In this document: piece after piece, positions 1 through 11,169 of the stretch | Layout of the letters: the number at the start of each line of letters is the position of its first letter | How positions within the stretch are numbered: the first letter of the stretch is position 1 | NCBI GenBank assembly: GCA_035310145.1 | Contig: DATGEL010000054.1 | Coordinates: 1 to 64,000, forward strand | Length of the DNA: 64,000 bases | Direction of reading: 5' to 3' | From: Dehalococcoidia bacterium | GTDB taxonomy: Bacteria; Chloroflexota; Dehalococcoidia; CAUJGQ01 | Program-made: the position numbers and the translations under genes | Notes under the pieces: model-generated | What the model was told of the DNA's origin: nothing | Database searches by the model: none | Seen by the model: only the letters and a program-made list of their open reading frames with translations

Positions 1-1
1 C

Positions 2-391
2 CCGATCTGGCGACTGCCGTACATGGTGGCGCGGCGCGACACGTACGTGGCCGATCTGCTGGCGCTGGCCGGTGGCGTCAGCGTCTTTCCAGACGAGGGT
101 CCGGCGCACTACTTCTCCGTCGAGCTTGCCGGGCTGCCGGCCGCGGCGCCACAGGTCATCCTCCTGCCGGACGAGCCCTATCGTTTCGCCGCCCGCCACC
201 TGGCCGACTTCGCGCCCTACGCCGCGGTGCCCGCCGTCGCGCGGGGGCGGGTCCATCTCGTCGACGGCAAGGCGCTGACCTGGTACGGGCCGCGCATCGC
301 CGGCGCGCTGCGGCTGTTTGCCGGGCTGCTTTGCGGCGAGGGCGAGCCCGCGGGCGCTCTCGCCGGCCCGAGCGCCGAAGGACGCCGATGA
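2..391 (+). CDS. ABC transporter substrate-binding protein, cobalamin/Fe-siderophore type, C-terminal part
   Basis: The frame is open from the window edge, so only the last ~129 residues are present and the true start lies upstream. The visible part reads P-I-W-R-x-P-Y-M followed by R-D-T-Y and a Leu-Ala-Gly-Gly stretch, then V-I-L-L-P-D-E-P-Y-R-F. This arrangement is typical of the C-lobe of periplasmic-type binding proteins of the BtuF/FepB class, which deliver cobalamin or Fe(III) chelates to an ABC importer. Ligand identity cannot be told from this fragment. The stop codon overlaps the start of the next gene by 4 bp (ATGA), so the two are probably cotranscribed. Confidence 0.75.
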   Translation, partial: PIWRLPYMVARRDTYVADLLALAGGVSVFPDEGPAHYFSVELAGLPAAAPQVILLPDEPYRFAARHLADFAPYAAVPAVARGRVHLVDGKALTWYGPRIAGALRLFAGLLCGEGEPAGALAGPSAEGRR

Positions 392-1380
392 ACACGAAGC
401 TGCTGCTGACGGGCGCGGGCCTGGCGGCGCTGGGGGCGGGCGCCGTGCTGGCCGATCGCCTGGCGCAGCGGGCGCTGGCCCGCTTCGAAACGCTGGATGC
501 CGACACGGCCGAACTGCCCGGTCAGCGCTTCTGGGTGCGCGGCGTTGCCCTGCACTTCGAGGAGCAGGGCGAAGGCTTCCCCGTCCTGCTGATTCCCGGC
601 TTTCTCGGCTCAACCTTCTCCTTCCGCCACACGATGCCGGCGTTGGCGGCGCAGTTTCGCGTGCTGGCCGTCGATCTCCCCGGTTTCGGCTACTCGGACC
701 GCGGCGCCCAGATCGAGTACTCGGCGAGCAACTGGGTGAGCCTGCTGGCCGAGTTCCTGGGCCGGCAGGGCATCGAGCGTGCGGTGGTGCTGGGGCACTC
801 GCTGGGCGGCGGCGTGGCGCAGCGGCTGGCGCTCGAACACCCGGAGCTGGTGGAGCGGCTGGTGCTGGTAAGCTCGACCTCCGCCGCCGAGCCGCCGCGG
901 CTGCCGCCGCGGGGCAGCCGCCGCTTGTACCGCCTGGGGCAGGCCTGGGTGATGCCGCGGCATGGCGCGATGCGCTGGTTCGCGCAACGTTCGGCCTTCG
1001 ACCCAGCGTTCATCACCGACGACGTGGTCGAAGGCTATGCGCGATCGTCACGGCTGCCGGGCTCCGCCGCCGCCGTGCGCAAAGTGCTGCGGGATGCGGC
1101 GAAGGACGCGCGGCTGGACCTGTCGCAGATCGCGGCGCCCGCGCTGCTGCTCTGGGGCGAGGGCGACCGCGTGGTCGATCTGAAGGTCGGCCGCCGCCTG
1201 GCCGAACAGCTCCCGCACGCGCGGCTGGAAGTCGTGGAGCAGGCTGGCCACCTGCCGCTGGAGGAGCAGCCGGAGGCCTGCAACCGCCTGCTGCTCGACT
1301 TCCTGCACGATCTCGGCCGCGCGCCCGCCCAGGCGCAGGCATCGCTGAGCGGCGGCGCCCGGCGCAACGGCGCCGAGTGA
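388..1380 (+). CDS. alpha/beta hydrolase, probably membrane-anchored
   Basis: A 330-residue alpha/beta hydrolase fold protein. An Ala/Leu/Gly-rich hydrophobic N-terminus (residues ~4-22) may be a membrane anchor or uncleaved signal. The fold follows: H-F-E-E-Q-G with a P-G-F-L-G oxyanion segment (~70-74), the nucleophile elbow G-H-S-L-G with Ser138, an acid in W-G-E-G-D and a His in A-G-H-L-P near the C-terminus. The complete triad predicts esterase, lipase or C-C hydrolase activity. The substrate is not evident. The ATG overlaps the preceding stop by 4 bp and the stop overlaps the next start (TGATG), placing it mid-operon. Confidence 0.85.
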   Translation: MNTKLLLTGAGLAALGAGAVLADRLAQRALARFETLDADTAELPGQRFWVRGVALHFEEQGEGFPVLLIPGFLGSTFSFRHTMPALAAQFRVLAVDLPGFGYSDRGAQIEYSASNWVSLLAEFLGRQGIERAVVLGHSLGGGVAQRLALEHPELVERLVLVSSTSAAEPPRLPPRGSRRLYRLGQAWVMPRHGAMRWFAQRSAFDPAFITDDVVEGYARSSRLPGSAAAVRKVLRDAAKDARLDLSQIAAPALLLWGEGDRVVDLKVGRRLAEQLPHARLEVVEQAGHLPLEEQPEACNRLLLDFLHDLGRAPAQAQASLSGGARRNGAE

Positions 1381-2174
1381 TGCGCCTCGACCGCGGCGCG
1401 GGTGTGGTTTGCCTGCGCTTCTCGTTGCTCGACGCCGTACCCGGCGTGCGGCACGCGCTTACCACGCGTCTCGGCGGCGTCAGCCGCGGGCCGTACAGCT
1501 CAGCCAACCTCGGCCTGACCGTGGGCGATGTGCGCGAGGCGGTGCTGGAAAATCGGAGGCTGGCCGCGGACCTCGTTGTTGCGGGGGCACACCCGGCAAC
1601 GGTAAAGCAGGTGCACGGCGTGCAGGCGGCGCTGGCAGAGGCGCCGGGCGAGCCGGGCGTGCCGCTCTGCGAAGCCGACATGCTGGCCACGCGTGCACCG
1701 GGCGTGCCGCTGCTGGTGCAGGCCGCGGACTGCGCCCCGATCGTCCTCGTTGACCCGGCGCAGCGCGCCGTGGCCGTGGTGCACGCCGGCTGGCGCGGCG
1801 CCGCGGCGGGCGTCGGACGCGAGGCGGTCGCCTCGATGCAGCGCCTGTTCGGCTCCCGGCCAGAGCGGCTCGTGGCCGGCATCGGCCCGGCGATCGGCGT
1901 CTGCTGCTACGAGGTGGGTGAAGAGGTGGCCGAGGCGGTGGCAGCGGCCAGCGGCCGCGCTGCCGGCATCGTCGACCGCTCGCACGGTGAACGCCCGCAT
2001 CTCTCGCTCGAAACGGCCCTGCGCGCCCAGCTGCTTGCCGCCGGCCTGCCCGAGGCCGGCATCGACTGCGCCGACCTCTGCACCGCCTGCCGCCTCGACC
2101 TCTTCTACTCGCACCGCCGCGAAGGCGTTCCGACGGGCCGCTTCGGCGCGCTCGTGGCTGCCTCGTTGGACTGA
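1380..2174 (+). CDS. pgeF: peptidoglycan editing factor / purine nucleoside phosphorylase (YfiH/LACC1 family)
   Basis: A 264-residue protein of the DUF152/Cu-oxidase_4 family. The three zinc ligands expected for this family are visible: His79 in K-Q-V-H-G, Cys118 in Q-A-A-D-C and His135 in V-V-H-A-G-W-R-G. Family members cleave purine nucleosides by phosphorolysis, and E. coli YfiH also guards peptidoglycan precursor composition. The ATG at 1380 shares its A with the stop of the preceding hydrolase. It is chosen over longer upstream frames because those run antiparallel to the hydrolase coding sequence and show no family similarity. Confidence 0.92.
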   Translation: MRLDRGAGVVCLRFSLLDAVPGVRHALTTRLGGVSRGPYSSANLGLTVGDVREAVLENRRLAADLVVAGAHPATVKQVHGVQAALAEAPGEPGVPLCEADMLATRAPGVPLLVQAADCAPIVLVDPAQRAVAVVHAGWRGAAAGVGREAVASMQRLFGSRPERLVAGIGPAIGVCCYEVGEEVAEAVAAASGRAAGIVDRSHGERPHLSLETALRAQLLAAGLPEAGIDCADLCTACRLDLFYSHRREGVPTGRFGALVAASLD

Positions 2175-2300
2175 GGGCAGAGGCGTGGTTGCGCCCGGCG
2201 GTTCTGGCCTCCCGATCGGTGCAGCGACATCGTGCGCTCGGGCATGGGGGCGACGTTCCTCGATGCGCTACTCCGCCAGCCATTCCGCCGCCGTGCACCC

Positions 2301-2330
2301 TTGACCGGCGGCGGCGATGCGGGCTATGGT
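2301..2330 (+). promoter_or_regulatory. candidate sigma-A promoter for thiC
   Basis: TTGACC at 2301-2306 and TATGGT at 2325-2330 are separated by 18 bp. Transcription would begin about 2337, some 15 nt before the riboswitch. This is a good match for a high-GC genome, and its position fits the leader exactly. Confidence 0.6.
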
Positions 2331-2352
2331 CGAGCCACCAACTGAATAGGCG

Positions 2353-4315
<1,963 letters not shown>

Positions 4316-4333
4316 CCCGCTGCCAGGCTACGG

Positions 4334-4361
4334 AGCGCCCCGCCACTCAGTGCGGCGCGCT
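4334..4361. terminator. hairpin between convergent genes
   Basis: Arms 4334-4343 and 4352-4361 pair over 10 bp with one mismatch and an 8-nt loop. The hairpin sits between convergent thiC and the CocE-type gene and overlaps the latter's stop codon. It may terminate either transcript, but no long T run follows on either side. Confidence 0.35.
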
Positions 4362-6069
4362 TCCACTCACTCCCGCGTCCGGGGTTCCGGGGCCGGCTCC
4401 CTCGGGTTGTACCGCGGGGACCAGCAACCGTGCCTCGTAGCGGCCGCCGCAATGCAAGACGATGGTGCTCCGGGAGCTCGGCTCGTAGCGAGCCGGGAAC
4501 TGACCCACGAGCGGGTTCCAGCGGAAGAACGCTTCCCCTTGCACATCCAGCCGCAAGGTCTCGCCCCGCCGAAAGAGCGTCGCCGACGGCAACAGCTCGA
4601 TGTCGACCGGTACCACCTGACCGACCTGCAACGATTCGGCACGCTCATGCCGGTGCACGGGCTGCCACGGGGTTGACCGCTGCACATCGAGCTCTCGGTG
4701 CGAGACTTTCAGCATCCCGCGGGTCACCAGGTCGTGGTCGAACCCGTAGGAACCTTCGAAGACCACCTCCCGCTCTCCACGAAGCTTGCGCACGCCGACG
4801 AAGAGGTGCGCGTCCGACGCGCCGCAGCACTCCACCCAGAGCCGCAGGGCCATCGGTCCGGTCAGTTCGAGGTCGTAAGGGACGGCCCAGGCAAAGGAGG
4901 CTCGACCGCCACGGGACGCAAAGCGCCGTGCGCCGGCCGCCGCCGGTCGCTCCCGCAACGTGCCGTCCGGGTGCAGGTGCAGCGGCGTCCACCGGGTCGC
5001 GGGGAGCGGCCAAGTGCGCTCCTCGCAAACCGCGTGCACCGCCTTCCCGGTCTCGCGCACCTCTAATCGCACGGGCGGCACGTCCCGCATGCCGTTCTCT
5101 GCGCCCTTTAGAAAGTGGTCGAAGAAGCGGAGCTGAAACGCCTGCGCCTCCGGCGAATAGTAGGTCGCCCACTTGCCGCCACGATGGGTATACAGCCAGC
5201 GCTGCGCCGAGGCGATGCGCTGAAACGCGGCGAACGAGCCGCGGCTATGGAGGCAGTGGTCCGAGAAGCTCGCGCAGATGAGTGCGGGGACCACGATCCG
5301 CTCCAGCGCGGGCGTGAGAGCGGCCCACCAGTGATCCCAGAGCGGCCGCGCGAGCTGCTCCCTGCGGGGATCGTCGCGCAGCCGGCCAGACCGCCACGAC
5401 TGCGCGCTCCAGAGCGGGAAGAAGCCGTCCTCCTGGATCCCGCCCGGGCGGGCAAAATCCCGGTACACGTCGCTGAAGCCCTCCCATGGGCAGATCGCTG
5501 AGAGGTGGGGCGGCTGCAGCGCCGCGACCATCCACTGGCTGAGGGCGAGATAGGAGACGCCGTTCAGCCCGACCCGTCCGCTGGACCACGGCTGGGCCGC
5601 CGCCCACTCGACGATCTCGTAGTAATCCCGCGCCTCGGCGTCGGAGAGGAGCGAGCCCTCACCGTCTGAACGGCCGAACCCCCGCAGGTCTACATTGACG
5701 ACCACATAGCCACACGGCACCCAGAATGCCGGGTCTGGTGCCTCCCCACCCGGTCCAGGCCGATAGCGTGACCGAACCGCTTACCCGCACGAGGCGGTAC
5801 TGAAGCGGCAGCCTGTAGCCGAAGCGCCAGCGGTGCGGCAGGTTATCCTTGCGGTAGGGATGGGCGCAGATGAGGACGGGATAGCGACCGCCGGTTGCCG
5901 GCCGACAGACGTTGGCTCGCAGAATGGTGCCGTCTCGCATGGGTATCGGCACGTCGCGGAGGAAGCGGACGCCGGCCGGTGAAGGTGTCACGGTAATCGG
6001 GGGCCGCACAGTTCGACGCAGGCGGTCGATGGCGTAAGCAAATCCAGCGGCAGTCGCGGGCATGGCCAC
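4347..6069 (-). pseudogene. CocE/NonD family (S15-type) acyl hydrolase, frameshifted
   Basis: Two minus-strand frames together encode one CocE-like hydrolase of ~570 residues. The upstream frame (from GTG 6069 or ATG 6063) gives the start, with P-M-R-D-G-T-I-L-R-A-N. After the C-run at 5744-5747 the protein continues in another frame as E-A-P-D-P-A-F-W, then G-Y-V-V-V-N-V-D-L-R-G-F-G. Removing one base of that run restores a single frame. The downstream frame holds the nucleophile motif G-V-S-Y, an Asp/His-bearing region and the C-terminal jelly-roll domain. Family members hydrolyse esters or Xaa-Pro dipeptides. The break may be a real mutation or a homopolymer sequencing error; the rest of the gene shows no decay. 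Confidence 0.8.
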
Positions 6070-6115
6070 CCCGTGGACTAATTGGGCATGCCTTACACAT
6101 GACTCTGCCCATCCC

Positions 6116-6667
6116 CTATGGATTCAAGCCGATCTCCGTTGCCACCGGCTTCAGCGCTTCGGCGACGAACACGATCTGCTCGTCTAAATCGACACCCAGC
6201 TCGTCGGCGCCCTTATAAATATCGTCGCGCAGCACGGCGCGGGCGAAGGCCTTGTCCTTCAGCTTCTTGCGCACGCTCTTCGGCTCGATCTCCGAGAGGC
6301 TCTTCGTCGGCTTCACCAGCGTGCAGGCGATGATGAAGCCCGTCAGCTCGTCCACGGCGAAGATCATCTTCTCCATCGGCGTCTCGCGCGTCAGGCCCAA
6401 AAAGTCGGCGTGGCACTGGATCGCGCGCACGATGTCTGCCGGATAGCCGTGCGCTTCGAGGATCGGCTTGCCGGCCGTGGGGTGCTGGTCGGGGAAGCTC
6501 TCGTAGTCAAAGTCGTGCAGCAGGCCGACGATGCCCCAGCGGTCCGGGTCTTCGCCGTGCTTCACCGCCGCGGCGCGCATCACCGCCTCGACCGAGAGGC
6601 CGTGGCGGCGCAACTGGTCGGTCTTGGTGTATTCGCAGAGCAGCTCCCAGGCCTGGTTGCGGTCCAT
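6116..6667 (-). CDS. HD-domain metal-dependent hydrolase
   Basis: A 183-residue protein with an N-terminal His (R-R-H-G, ~22) and the metal-binding pair His51-Asp52 in L-L-H-D-F-D-Y-E, followed by further His residues (H-P-T, H-A-D-F). This is the compact HD phosphohydrolase arrangement, often seen in uncharacterised nucleotidase-like proteins. The C-terminal half (F-A-V-D-E-L-T-G-F) matches small HD proteins found widely in Chloroflexota and Firmicutes. The natural substrate is not known. It follows the CocE-type gene's upstream end on the same strand by ~45 bp and has its own start. Confidence 0.8.
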   Translation of the reverse strand: MDRNQAWELLCEYTKTDQLRRHGLSVEAVMRAAAVKHGEDPDRWGIVGLLHDFDYESFPDQHPTAGKPILEAHGYPADIVRAIQCHADFLGLTRETPMEKMIFAVDELTGFIIACTLVKPTKSLSEIEPKSVRKKLKDKAFARAVLRDDIYKGADELGVDLDEQIVFVAEALKPVATEIGLNP

Positions 6668-6673
6668 CGGCCC

Positions 6674-6715
6674 TCATCCTCCCTTCCTCCTTCTCCCAAT
6701 CCTGGGAGAAGGAGG
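6674..6715. repeat. dispersed palindromic repeat, copy 1
   Basis: A perfect 13-bp stem (6686-6698 with 6703-6715) and an ATCC loop, preceded by a CCCTCATCCTCC lead-in. It belongs to the same family as the copies near 23545, 25892, 54289 and 58668. All have a C-rich left arm and a complementary GGAGAGGGGG-like right arm. Confidence 0.7.
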
Positions 6716-6838
6716 CGATCCGACATGCAGCGTTCCGATCAGTGTTCGGTTAACCCGGCGCCCTCTCGTACCAGATCCGCCCGATCGCCCCTCGCTCATC
6801 GTGCAACGAGTGGGCGAGGGGAGGGGGTGAGAGCCAAT

Positions 6839-7663
6839 TCAGAACGGGATTGCCGTGACGAACTGCAGGCCGCGGGCCAGCGCCTCGCCGGCCAGCACGG
6901 CGCCCATCGCCACGTACAGCAGCCCCGTCGCCGACATCATGCCGCGAACCACGCTCGAACGCCACGCCATCACCGCCAGCACGATCGGGAAGGCCAGCCC
7001 CACACCCAGCCGCAGCCAGAGCGCCGGGTTCTGGATCAGCGGCCCCGCCGCGCTGTCCGGCGTCAGCTTCACCGGAATGGCGAGGTTCACCAGCACGATC
7101 ACGGCCTGCACCGCCAGCACGGCGATCAGCGCCAGCGTCAGCTCGTTCAATGGCTGCTCCGGCAGGCGCGGCGTCACCAGGTACCAGTGTCCCAGCACCA
7201 TGCCCATCGTCACCGCGCCCAGGCTGAGCGCGCCGGCCAGCAGGCTGAGCAGCACGCCGGCGTAGCCCCAGGCCGGCAGGCGGAAGACGGCCGCACAGAT
7301 GCCCAGCGCACCGAGCGAGACGGCGCTCGCCGCCGCGCCGCAGAGCCTGCCGGCCGGCTCGCGCTCCTGCCAAACCAACAGTGTGTACGGCGCCAGCAGG
7401 CCGGCAAGCAGCAGCAGGGCGATCCGCGCCGGGTTGAGCAAGCGATCATCCAGCGGGTAGCCGCCCACATCGGCGAGGCCGCCCAGGCTGAAACCGACCC
7501 AGACGGCCAGCAGTCCGCTCGCCAGCACCGTGGCCGCGCCCATCTTCAGGAAGCCGCGCGTTACCAGACCGCGCAGGTGCGCCGCGAACAGCACCAGCGT
7601 GCCGCCGACGGTGAACTCCACCAGCACGAGGAACACCATGTAGGGCAGCGAATCGATGCTCAT
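6839..7663 (-). CDS. integral membrane protein of unknown function
   Basis: About 274 residues from the ATG at 7663; a 14-residue longer start at 7705 is possible. Eight or so hydrophobic segments run along the whole protein, with short polar loops. A conserved-looking G-H-W-Y-L-V-T-P-R-L-P motif lies in the middle. I do not recognise a named family or any cofactor motif beyond that His. The mostly Leu/Ala/Val segments and lack of charged loops suggest a polytopic permease-like or quinone-interacting membrane subunit, but this is only inference. It lies just downstream of the UDG gene on the same strand. Confidence 0.7.
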   Translation of the reverse strand: MSIDSLPYMVFLVLVEFTVGGTLVLFAAHLRGLVTRGFLKMGAATVLASGLLAVWVGFSLGGLADVGGYPLDDRLLNPARIALLLLAGLLAPYTLLVWQEREPAGRLCGAAASAVSLGALGICAAVFRLPAWGYAGVLLSLLAGALSLGAVTMGMVLGHWYLVTPRLPEQPLNELTLALIAVLAVQAVIVLVNLAIPVKLTPDSAAGPLIQNPALWLRLGVGLAFPIVLAVMAWRSSVVRGMMSATGLLYVAMGAVLAGEALARGLQFVTAIPF

Positions 7664-7711
7664 GCGGCCCAGGCGGAGCGAGCGGGTTTGTGCGCTGCTG
7701 CACAAATCATG

Positions 7712-8407
7712 CTACGCAGCGCCGCCCGGCCGGGCAAACCCGGCGCGCCGCAGCCATGCGCCCAGCCGGCGAAAATCCTCGTCCTGCTCTGCATAGGGCC
7801 GGCTGAGCCCGGCACGCGGCGAGGGATGATACAGCGGATAGAGCCAGCGCCCGTCCCAGCGCGCGGGACAGCCCACGGAACCGCGCAGCGCCCGGCCGTG
7901 CGGCTCCAGCCGGTCGAGCGCGGCCAGCGCCGTGGCGCCGAGTGTGACGACCACCGCTGGATCGACGACGCGCAGTGTCTCGGCCAGCCAGCCGGCGCAG
8001 TTGGCCAGCTCGGCGCGCACGGGCGGGCGGTTGCGGCCGCGTGCGTCCTGGGGGTTGCAGAGCGCCGCGTTGCTGATGAAGACCTCCGCCCGCGCCAGGC
8101 CGGCCAGGCGCAGCAACCGCTCGAAACGGCGGCCGGATTGGTCGGCGGAGAGCGGCACGCCGGTCAGCTCGCCGCCAAGCCGGCCCGGCGCCTCGGCCAG
8201 GAAGAGCACGCACGCCGGCGGACTGCCGTTGGCCGGGCCAAGCACGCGGCGGCGGCCTTCCATCGCCGGGCAGGCGCGGCAGGCCCGCGCCGCCTGCACG
8301 AGCGCCTCGAACGCCGCTTGCGCGCGCGCCGCGGCCGGCGCATCGCCTCCGCGCTCGTCCGGCGCGGGCCCGTTCGGGTTGCCGGGGAATGGGGCTGCTG
8401 ATAACAT
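7712..8407 (-). CDS. uracil-DNA glycosylase, FeS-cluster family 4/5
   Basis: A 231-residue enzyme that excises uracil from DNA. Four cysteines sit where the [4Fe-4S] cluster of thermophile-type UDGs is bound: Cys43-x2-Cys46, Cys117 and Cys137. The water-activating loop is A-E-A-P-G (71-75) and the DNA-intercalation motif is H-P-S-P-R (194-198). The ATG at 8407 is chosen because the longer frame would run through the tRNA-Trp gene on the other strand. Motif details differ from canonical family 4 (G-E-A-P-G), so the exact subfamily is open. Confidence 0.88.
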   Translation of the reverse strand: MLSAAPFPGNPNGPAPDERGGDAPAAARAQAAFEALVQAARACRACPAMEGRRRVLGPANGSPPACVLFLAEAPGRLGGELTGVPLSADQSGRRFERLLRLAGLARAEVFISNAALCNPQDARGRNRPPVRAELANCAGWLAETLRVVDPAVVVTLGATALAALDRLEPHGRALRGSVGCPARWDGRWLYPLYHPSPRAGLSRPYAEQDEDFRRLGAWLRRAGFARPGGAA

Positions 8408-8425
8408 AGGCTTCTGGCCGCACAC

Positions 8426-8498
8426 AGGAGTGTAGCTCAGCCGGTAGAGCAGCGGTCTCCAAAACCGCCGGTCGGGGGTTCGAGTCCCTCCACTCCTG
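8426..8498 (+). tRNA. tRNA-Trp (CCA anticodon)
   Basis: Acceptor arms AGGAGTG/CACTCCT pair perfectly. The anticodon loop CTCCAAA (8457-8463) gives CCA, and GGTTCGAGTCC forms the T arm. The 3' terminal CCA is not fully encoded. Confidence 0.96.
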
Positions 8499-8526
8499 CC
8501 GCACCGGCGTTGTGCGCGGACCGCCT

Positions 8527-8610
8527 GCCGAGGTGGTGGAATAGGCAGACACGCCATCTTGAGGGGGTGGTGCCCTTACGGGCGTAGGAGTTCAAATCTC
8601 CTCCTCGGCA
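8527..8610 (+). tRNA. tRNA-Leu (GAG anticodon)
   Basis: GCCGAGG/CCTCGGC acceptor stem, class II length (84 nt) with a long variable arm (TGCCC..GGGC), and anticodon GAG in the loop TTGAGGG. CCA is not encoded; CCC follows the discriminator A. Confidence 0.96.
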
Positions 8611-8644
8611 CCCGAACCGGCCGGCTCGCGCGAGCCGGCGCTTT

Positions 8645-8719
<75 letters not shown>

Positions 8720-8747
8720 GATCGTCCGCCCGGCACGCTTCCTCCCC

Positions 8748-8821
<74 letters not shown>

Positions 8822-8879
8822 ACCGCACCGTCTGCGAGGCGCTCTGTACGGGGCGCCTCGTCGTGTTTGAGGCGGGCGC

Positions 8880-8960
8880 GCCCGGGTGGCGGAACGGCAG
8901 ACGCAGCGGACTTAAAATCCGTCGCCGCAAGGCATGCGGGTTCGACTCCCGCCCCGGGTA
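8880..8960 (+). tRNA. tRNA-Leu (TAA anticodon)
   Basis: GCCCGGG/CCCGGGT acceptor stem, class II variable arm, and loop CTTAAAA giving anticodon TAA. It is the last of five tandem tRNA genes. CCA is not encoded. Confidence 0.96.
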
Positions 8961-9011
8961 CCTCCGGTCCACCCCTCCCGCGGGCCAGCGCGCAGCGCAA
9001 CGGTTCCAGAG

Positions 9012-9075
9012 GGGCGCAGTGCGCCCGGAGCAGACGGAGACTCCCCGCAGAGACGAACGCTCGCGTTCTGCGGGG
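9012..9075 (+). terminator. paired hairpins after the tRNA cluster
   Basis: A 7-bp palindrome (9012-9018/9020-9026) is followed by a 9-bp stem CCCCGCAGA/TCTGCGGGG (9043-9051/9067-9075) whose loop can add ACG/CGT pairs. The hairpins sit 50-115 nt after the last tRNA. They probably mark the end of the tRNA transcript, although no T run follows. The rest of 8961-9159 shows no gene. Confidence 0.4.
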
Positions 9076-9159
9076 TGAGGCGGCCCGCCGGCGGATGTTC
9101 GTTCCGGTCTACAATGGTGCGCGGAACGGCAAGCCGCCGGTTGTCCGCGGAGCTAGATC

Positions 9160-9561
9160 GTGACCGAAGTTGTACCGCTGATCGTGCTCTGCTCGCCGGA
9201 CCTGATGCTGGCCGTGCGTGTCGAGGGCGTCGCGGTGGCGCTTGGTTGCCGCCTGCGCACGGCCGAATCGGCCGCGGCGGCGGCCGGGATCGTCGCGGAG
9301 GCGGCGCCGGTGGCCGCGGTGATCGACCTGGCCGCGCCCGGGCTGGCGCTGGCCGAGACGGTCGCGGCGCTGCGCCGCCTGGACGCCGCCCTGTTCGTGC
9401 TCGGCTTTTTCCCGCACGTGCAGCGCGAGCTGGGCGCGGCGGGCCGAGCCGCGGGCTGCTCGCTCGTGGTGCCGCGCTCGCGCTTCATGGCCGAGCTGCC
9501 GCAGTTGCTCCGGCAGGCAGTCGAAGCCGGCGGGACGGCCGCTCGATCCACTGAGAAGTAG
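9160..9561 (+). CDS. small receiver-like (CheY-fold) protein of unknown function
   Basis: A 133-residue protein starting at GTG. The pattern of hydrophobic strands ([23 protein letters not shown]) alternating with Ala-rich helices resembles a response-regulator receiver fold. There is an Asp at the end of strand 3 (V-I-D-L), but the usual acidic pair after strand 1 and the conserved Lys are missing. Phosphotransfer is therefore doubtful. No output domain is present. It precedes gatB by 58 bp on the same strand and may be cotranscribed. The function is unknown. Confidence 0.6.
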   Translation: MTEVVPLIVLCSPDLMLAVRVEGVAVALGCRLRTAESAAAAAGIVAEAAPVAAVIDLAAPGLALAETVAALRRLDAALFVLGFFPHVQRELGAAGRAAGCSLVVPRSRFMAELPQLLRQAVEAGGTAARSTEK

Positions 9562-9619
9562 TGCACGCGTGCAACCACGCGTCGGAATCCGCGTTTCTGC
9601 TGACAGGAGTGAGGCTACG

Positions 9620-11113
9620 ATGACCGCCGCCACGGAAGTCGCCTACGAGGTCGTGATCGGCCTTGAGGTGCACGCCCAGTTGCTCACGCACAGCAAGATG
9701 TTCTGCGGCTGCTCCGCGGAGTACGCGCACGCCGCGCCCAACAGCCATGTCTGCCCGATCTGCATGGGTATGCCCGGCGTGCTGCCCGTGATCAACCGCC
9801 AGGCCGTCGAGTACACGATCATGACCGGTCTGGCGCTGCACTGCTCGGTCCCGGAGCACTCGAAGTTCGACCGCAAAAACTATCCCTACCCCGACCTGAT
9901 GAAGGGCTATCAGATCTCGCAGTACGACATGCCGCTCTGCCTGAACGGCTACCTCACGATCAGCACCGAGGCGGGCGAGAAGCGTCCCGGCATCACGCGG
10001 GTGCACCTCGAAGAGGACACGGCGACCTCGAAGCACTTCGACGGCGCCGCGGGTACTGGGGGCGAGGGTGACGGCTACAGCCTGATCGACGTGAACCGCG
10101 CCGGCTGCGCCCTGATGGAGATCGTGGGCGAGCCCGACCTGCGCTCGTCCGAAGAGGCGCGGCAGTACCTGATCAAGCTGCAGCAGATCCTGCGCTACAT
10201 CGGCGTGAGCAAGGCGAACATGGAGGAGGGCAACTTCCGCTGCGACGCCAACATCAGCCTGCGCCGCTTCGGCGACCCGCAGCTTGGCGCCAAGGTCGAG
10301 ATCAAGAACATGAACAGCTTCCGCTCCGTGGCGCGGGCGCTGGAGTACGAAATCAAGCGCCAGTCGCAGATGCTCGACCGCGGCGAGCGCATCGCCCAGG
10401 AGACGCGCGGCTGGGTGGACGACCAGGCGCGCACCGTTTCGCAGCGCAGCAAGGAGTTTGCCCACGACTACCGCTACTTCCCCGAACCAGACCTGCCGCC
10501 GCTCAACATCACCGCCGCCGAGGTCGCGACCATCCGCGCGAAGCTGCCTGAGCTGCCCGACGCCCGCCGCGCCCGCTTCGAGCAGCAGTACGGGTTGCAC
10601 GCCTACGACGCCGAGCTTTTGACCGAGACCCGCGCCCGCGCCGACTACTACGAGGCCGCTGTGCAGGCTGCCGGCGCCAACGGCGCCGCCCATGCCCGCG
10701 CCATCGCCAACTGGCTGAACGGCGACTTCGCCCGGCTGCTGCACGCCGGCGGCATCGAGATCGCGGACGCGAAGCTGACGCCGCAGCAGTTGGCCGAGCT
10801 GGTGGACCTGATCGAGTCCGGCACGATCACCGGCAAGGCGGCGAAGGACGTCTTCGAAGAGGCGTTCGCCGAGGGACGCTCGCCGCGCGCGATCGTCGAG
10901 GCGAAGGGGCTGACGCGCATCAGCGACGCCGGGGCGATCGACGCCGCCGCCCGCCGCGTGATCGAGGCGAACGCGAAGGCCGTTGCCGACTACCGGAGCG
11001 GCAAAGCCGCGGCGATCAACGCCTTGAAGGGGCGCCTGATGGGCGAAACGAAGGGCCGCGCCGACCCGGCGCTGGCGGAGGCGACGCTCAAGCGGCTGCT
11101 GGACGAGGGCTGA
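9620..11113 (+). CDS. gatB: aspartyl/glutamyl-tRNA amidotransferase subunit B
   Basis: A 497-residue GatB. With GatA and GatC it amidates misacylated Glu-tRNA(Gln) and Asp-tRNA(Asn). The sequence begins [12 protein letters not shown], carries zinc-type cysteines (C-G-C-S and C-P-I-C) and the Y-P-Y-P-D-L motif, and ends in the tail and YqeY-like domains. The ATG at 9620 follows AGGAG at 9605-9609; the in-frame upstream start at 9569 is less likely. gatA and gatC are not in the window, so the subunits are split in this genome. Confidence 0.97.
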   Translation: MTAATEVAYEVVIGLEVHAQLLTHSKMFCGCSAEYAHAAPNSHVCPICMGMPGVLPVINRQAVEYTIMTGLALHCSVPEHSKFDRKNYPYPDLMKGYQISQYDMPLCLNGYLTISTEAGEKRPGITRVHLEEDTATSKHFDGAAGTGGEGDGYSLIDVNRAGCALMEIVGEPDLRSSEEARQYLIKLQQILRYIGVSKANMEEGNFRCDANISLRRFGDPQLGAKVEIKNMNSFRSVARALEYEIKRQSQMLDRGERIAQETRGWVDDQARTVSQRSKEFAHDYRYFPEPDLPPLNITAAEVATIRAKLPELPDARRARFEQQYGLHAYDAELLTETRARADYYEAAVQAAGANGAAHARAIANWLNGDFARLLHAGGIEIADAKLTPQQLAELVDLIESGTITGKAAKDVFEEAFAEGRSPRAIVEAKGLTRISDAGAIDAAARRVIEANAKAVADYRSGKAAAINALKGRLMGETKGRADPALAEATLKRLLDEG

Positions 11114-11169
11114 GCAACGAAACCGCCCCACCCCGGCCGAGAACTGCGGCGAGGACTGGACGGACGACG

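Noticed and set aside
9485-11131. 548-residue frame antisense to gatB
   Set aside because: Shadow of gatB; low-complexity Val/Gly/Leu/Arg sequence with no family features.
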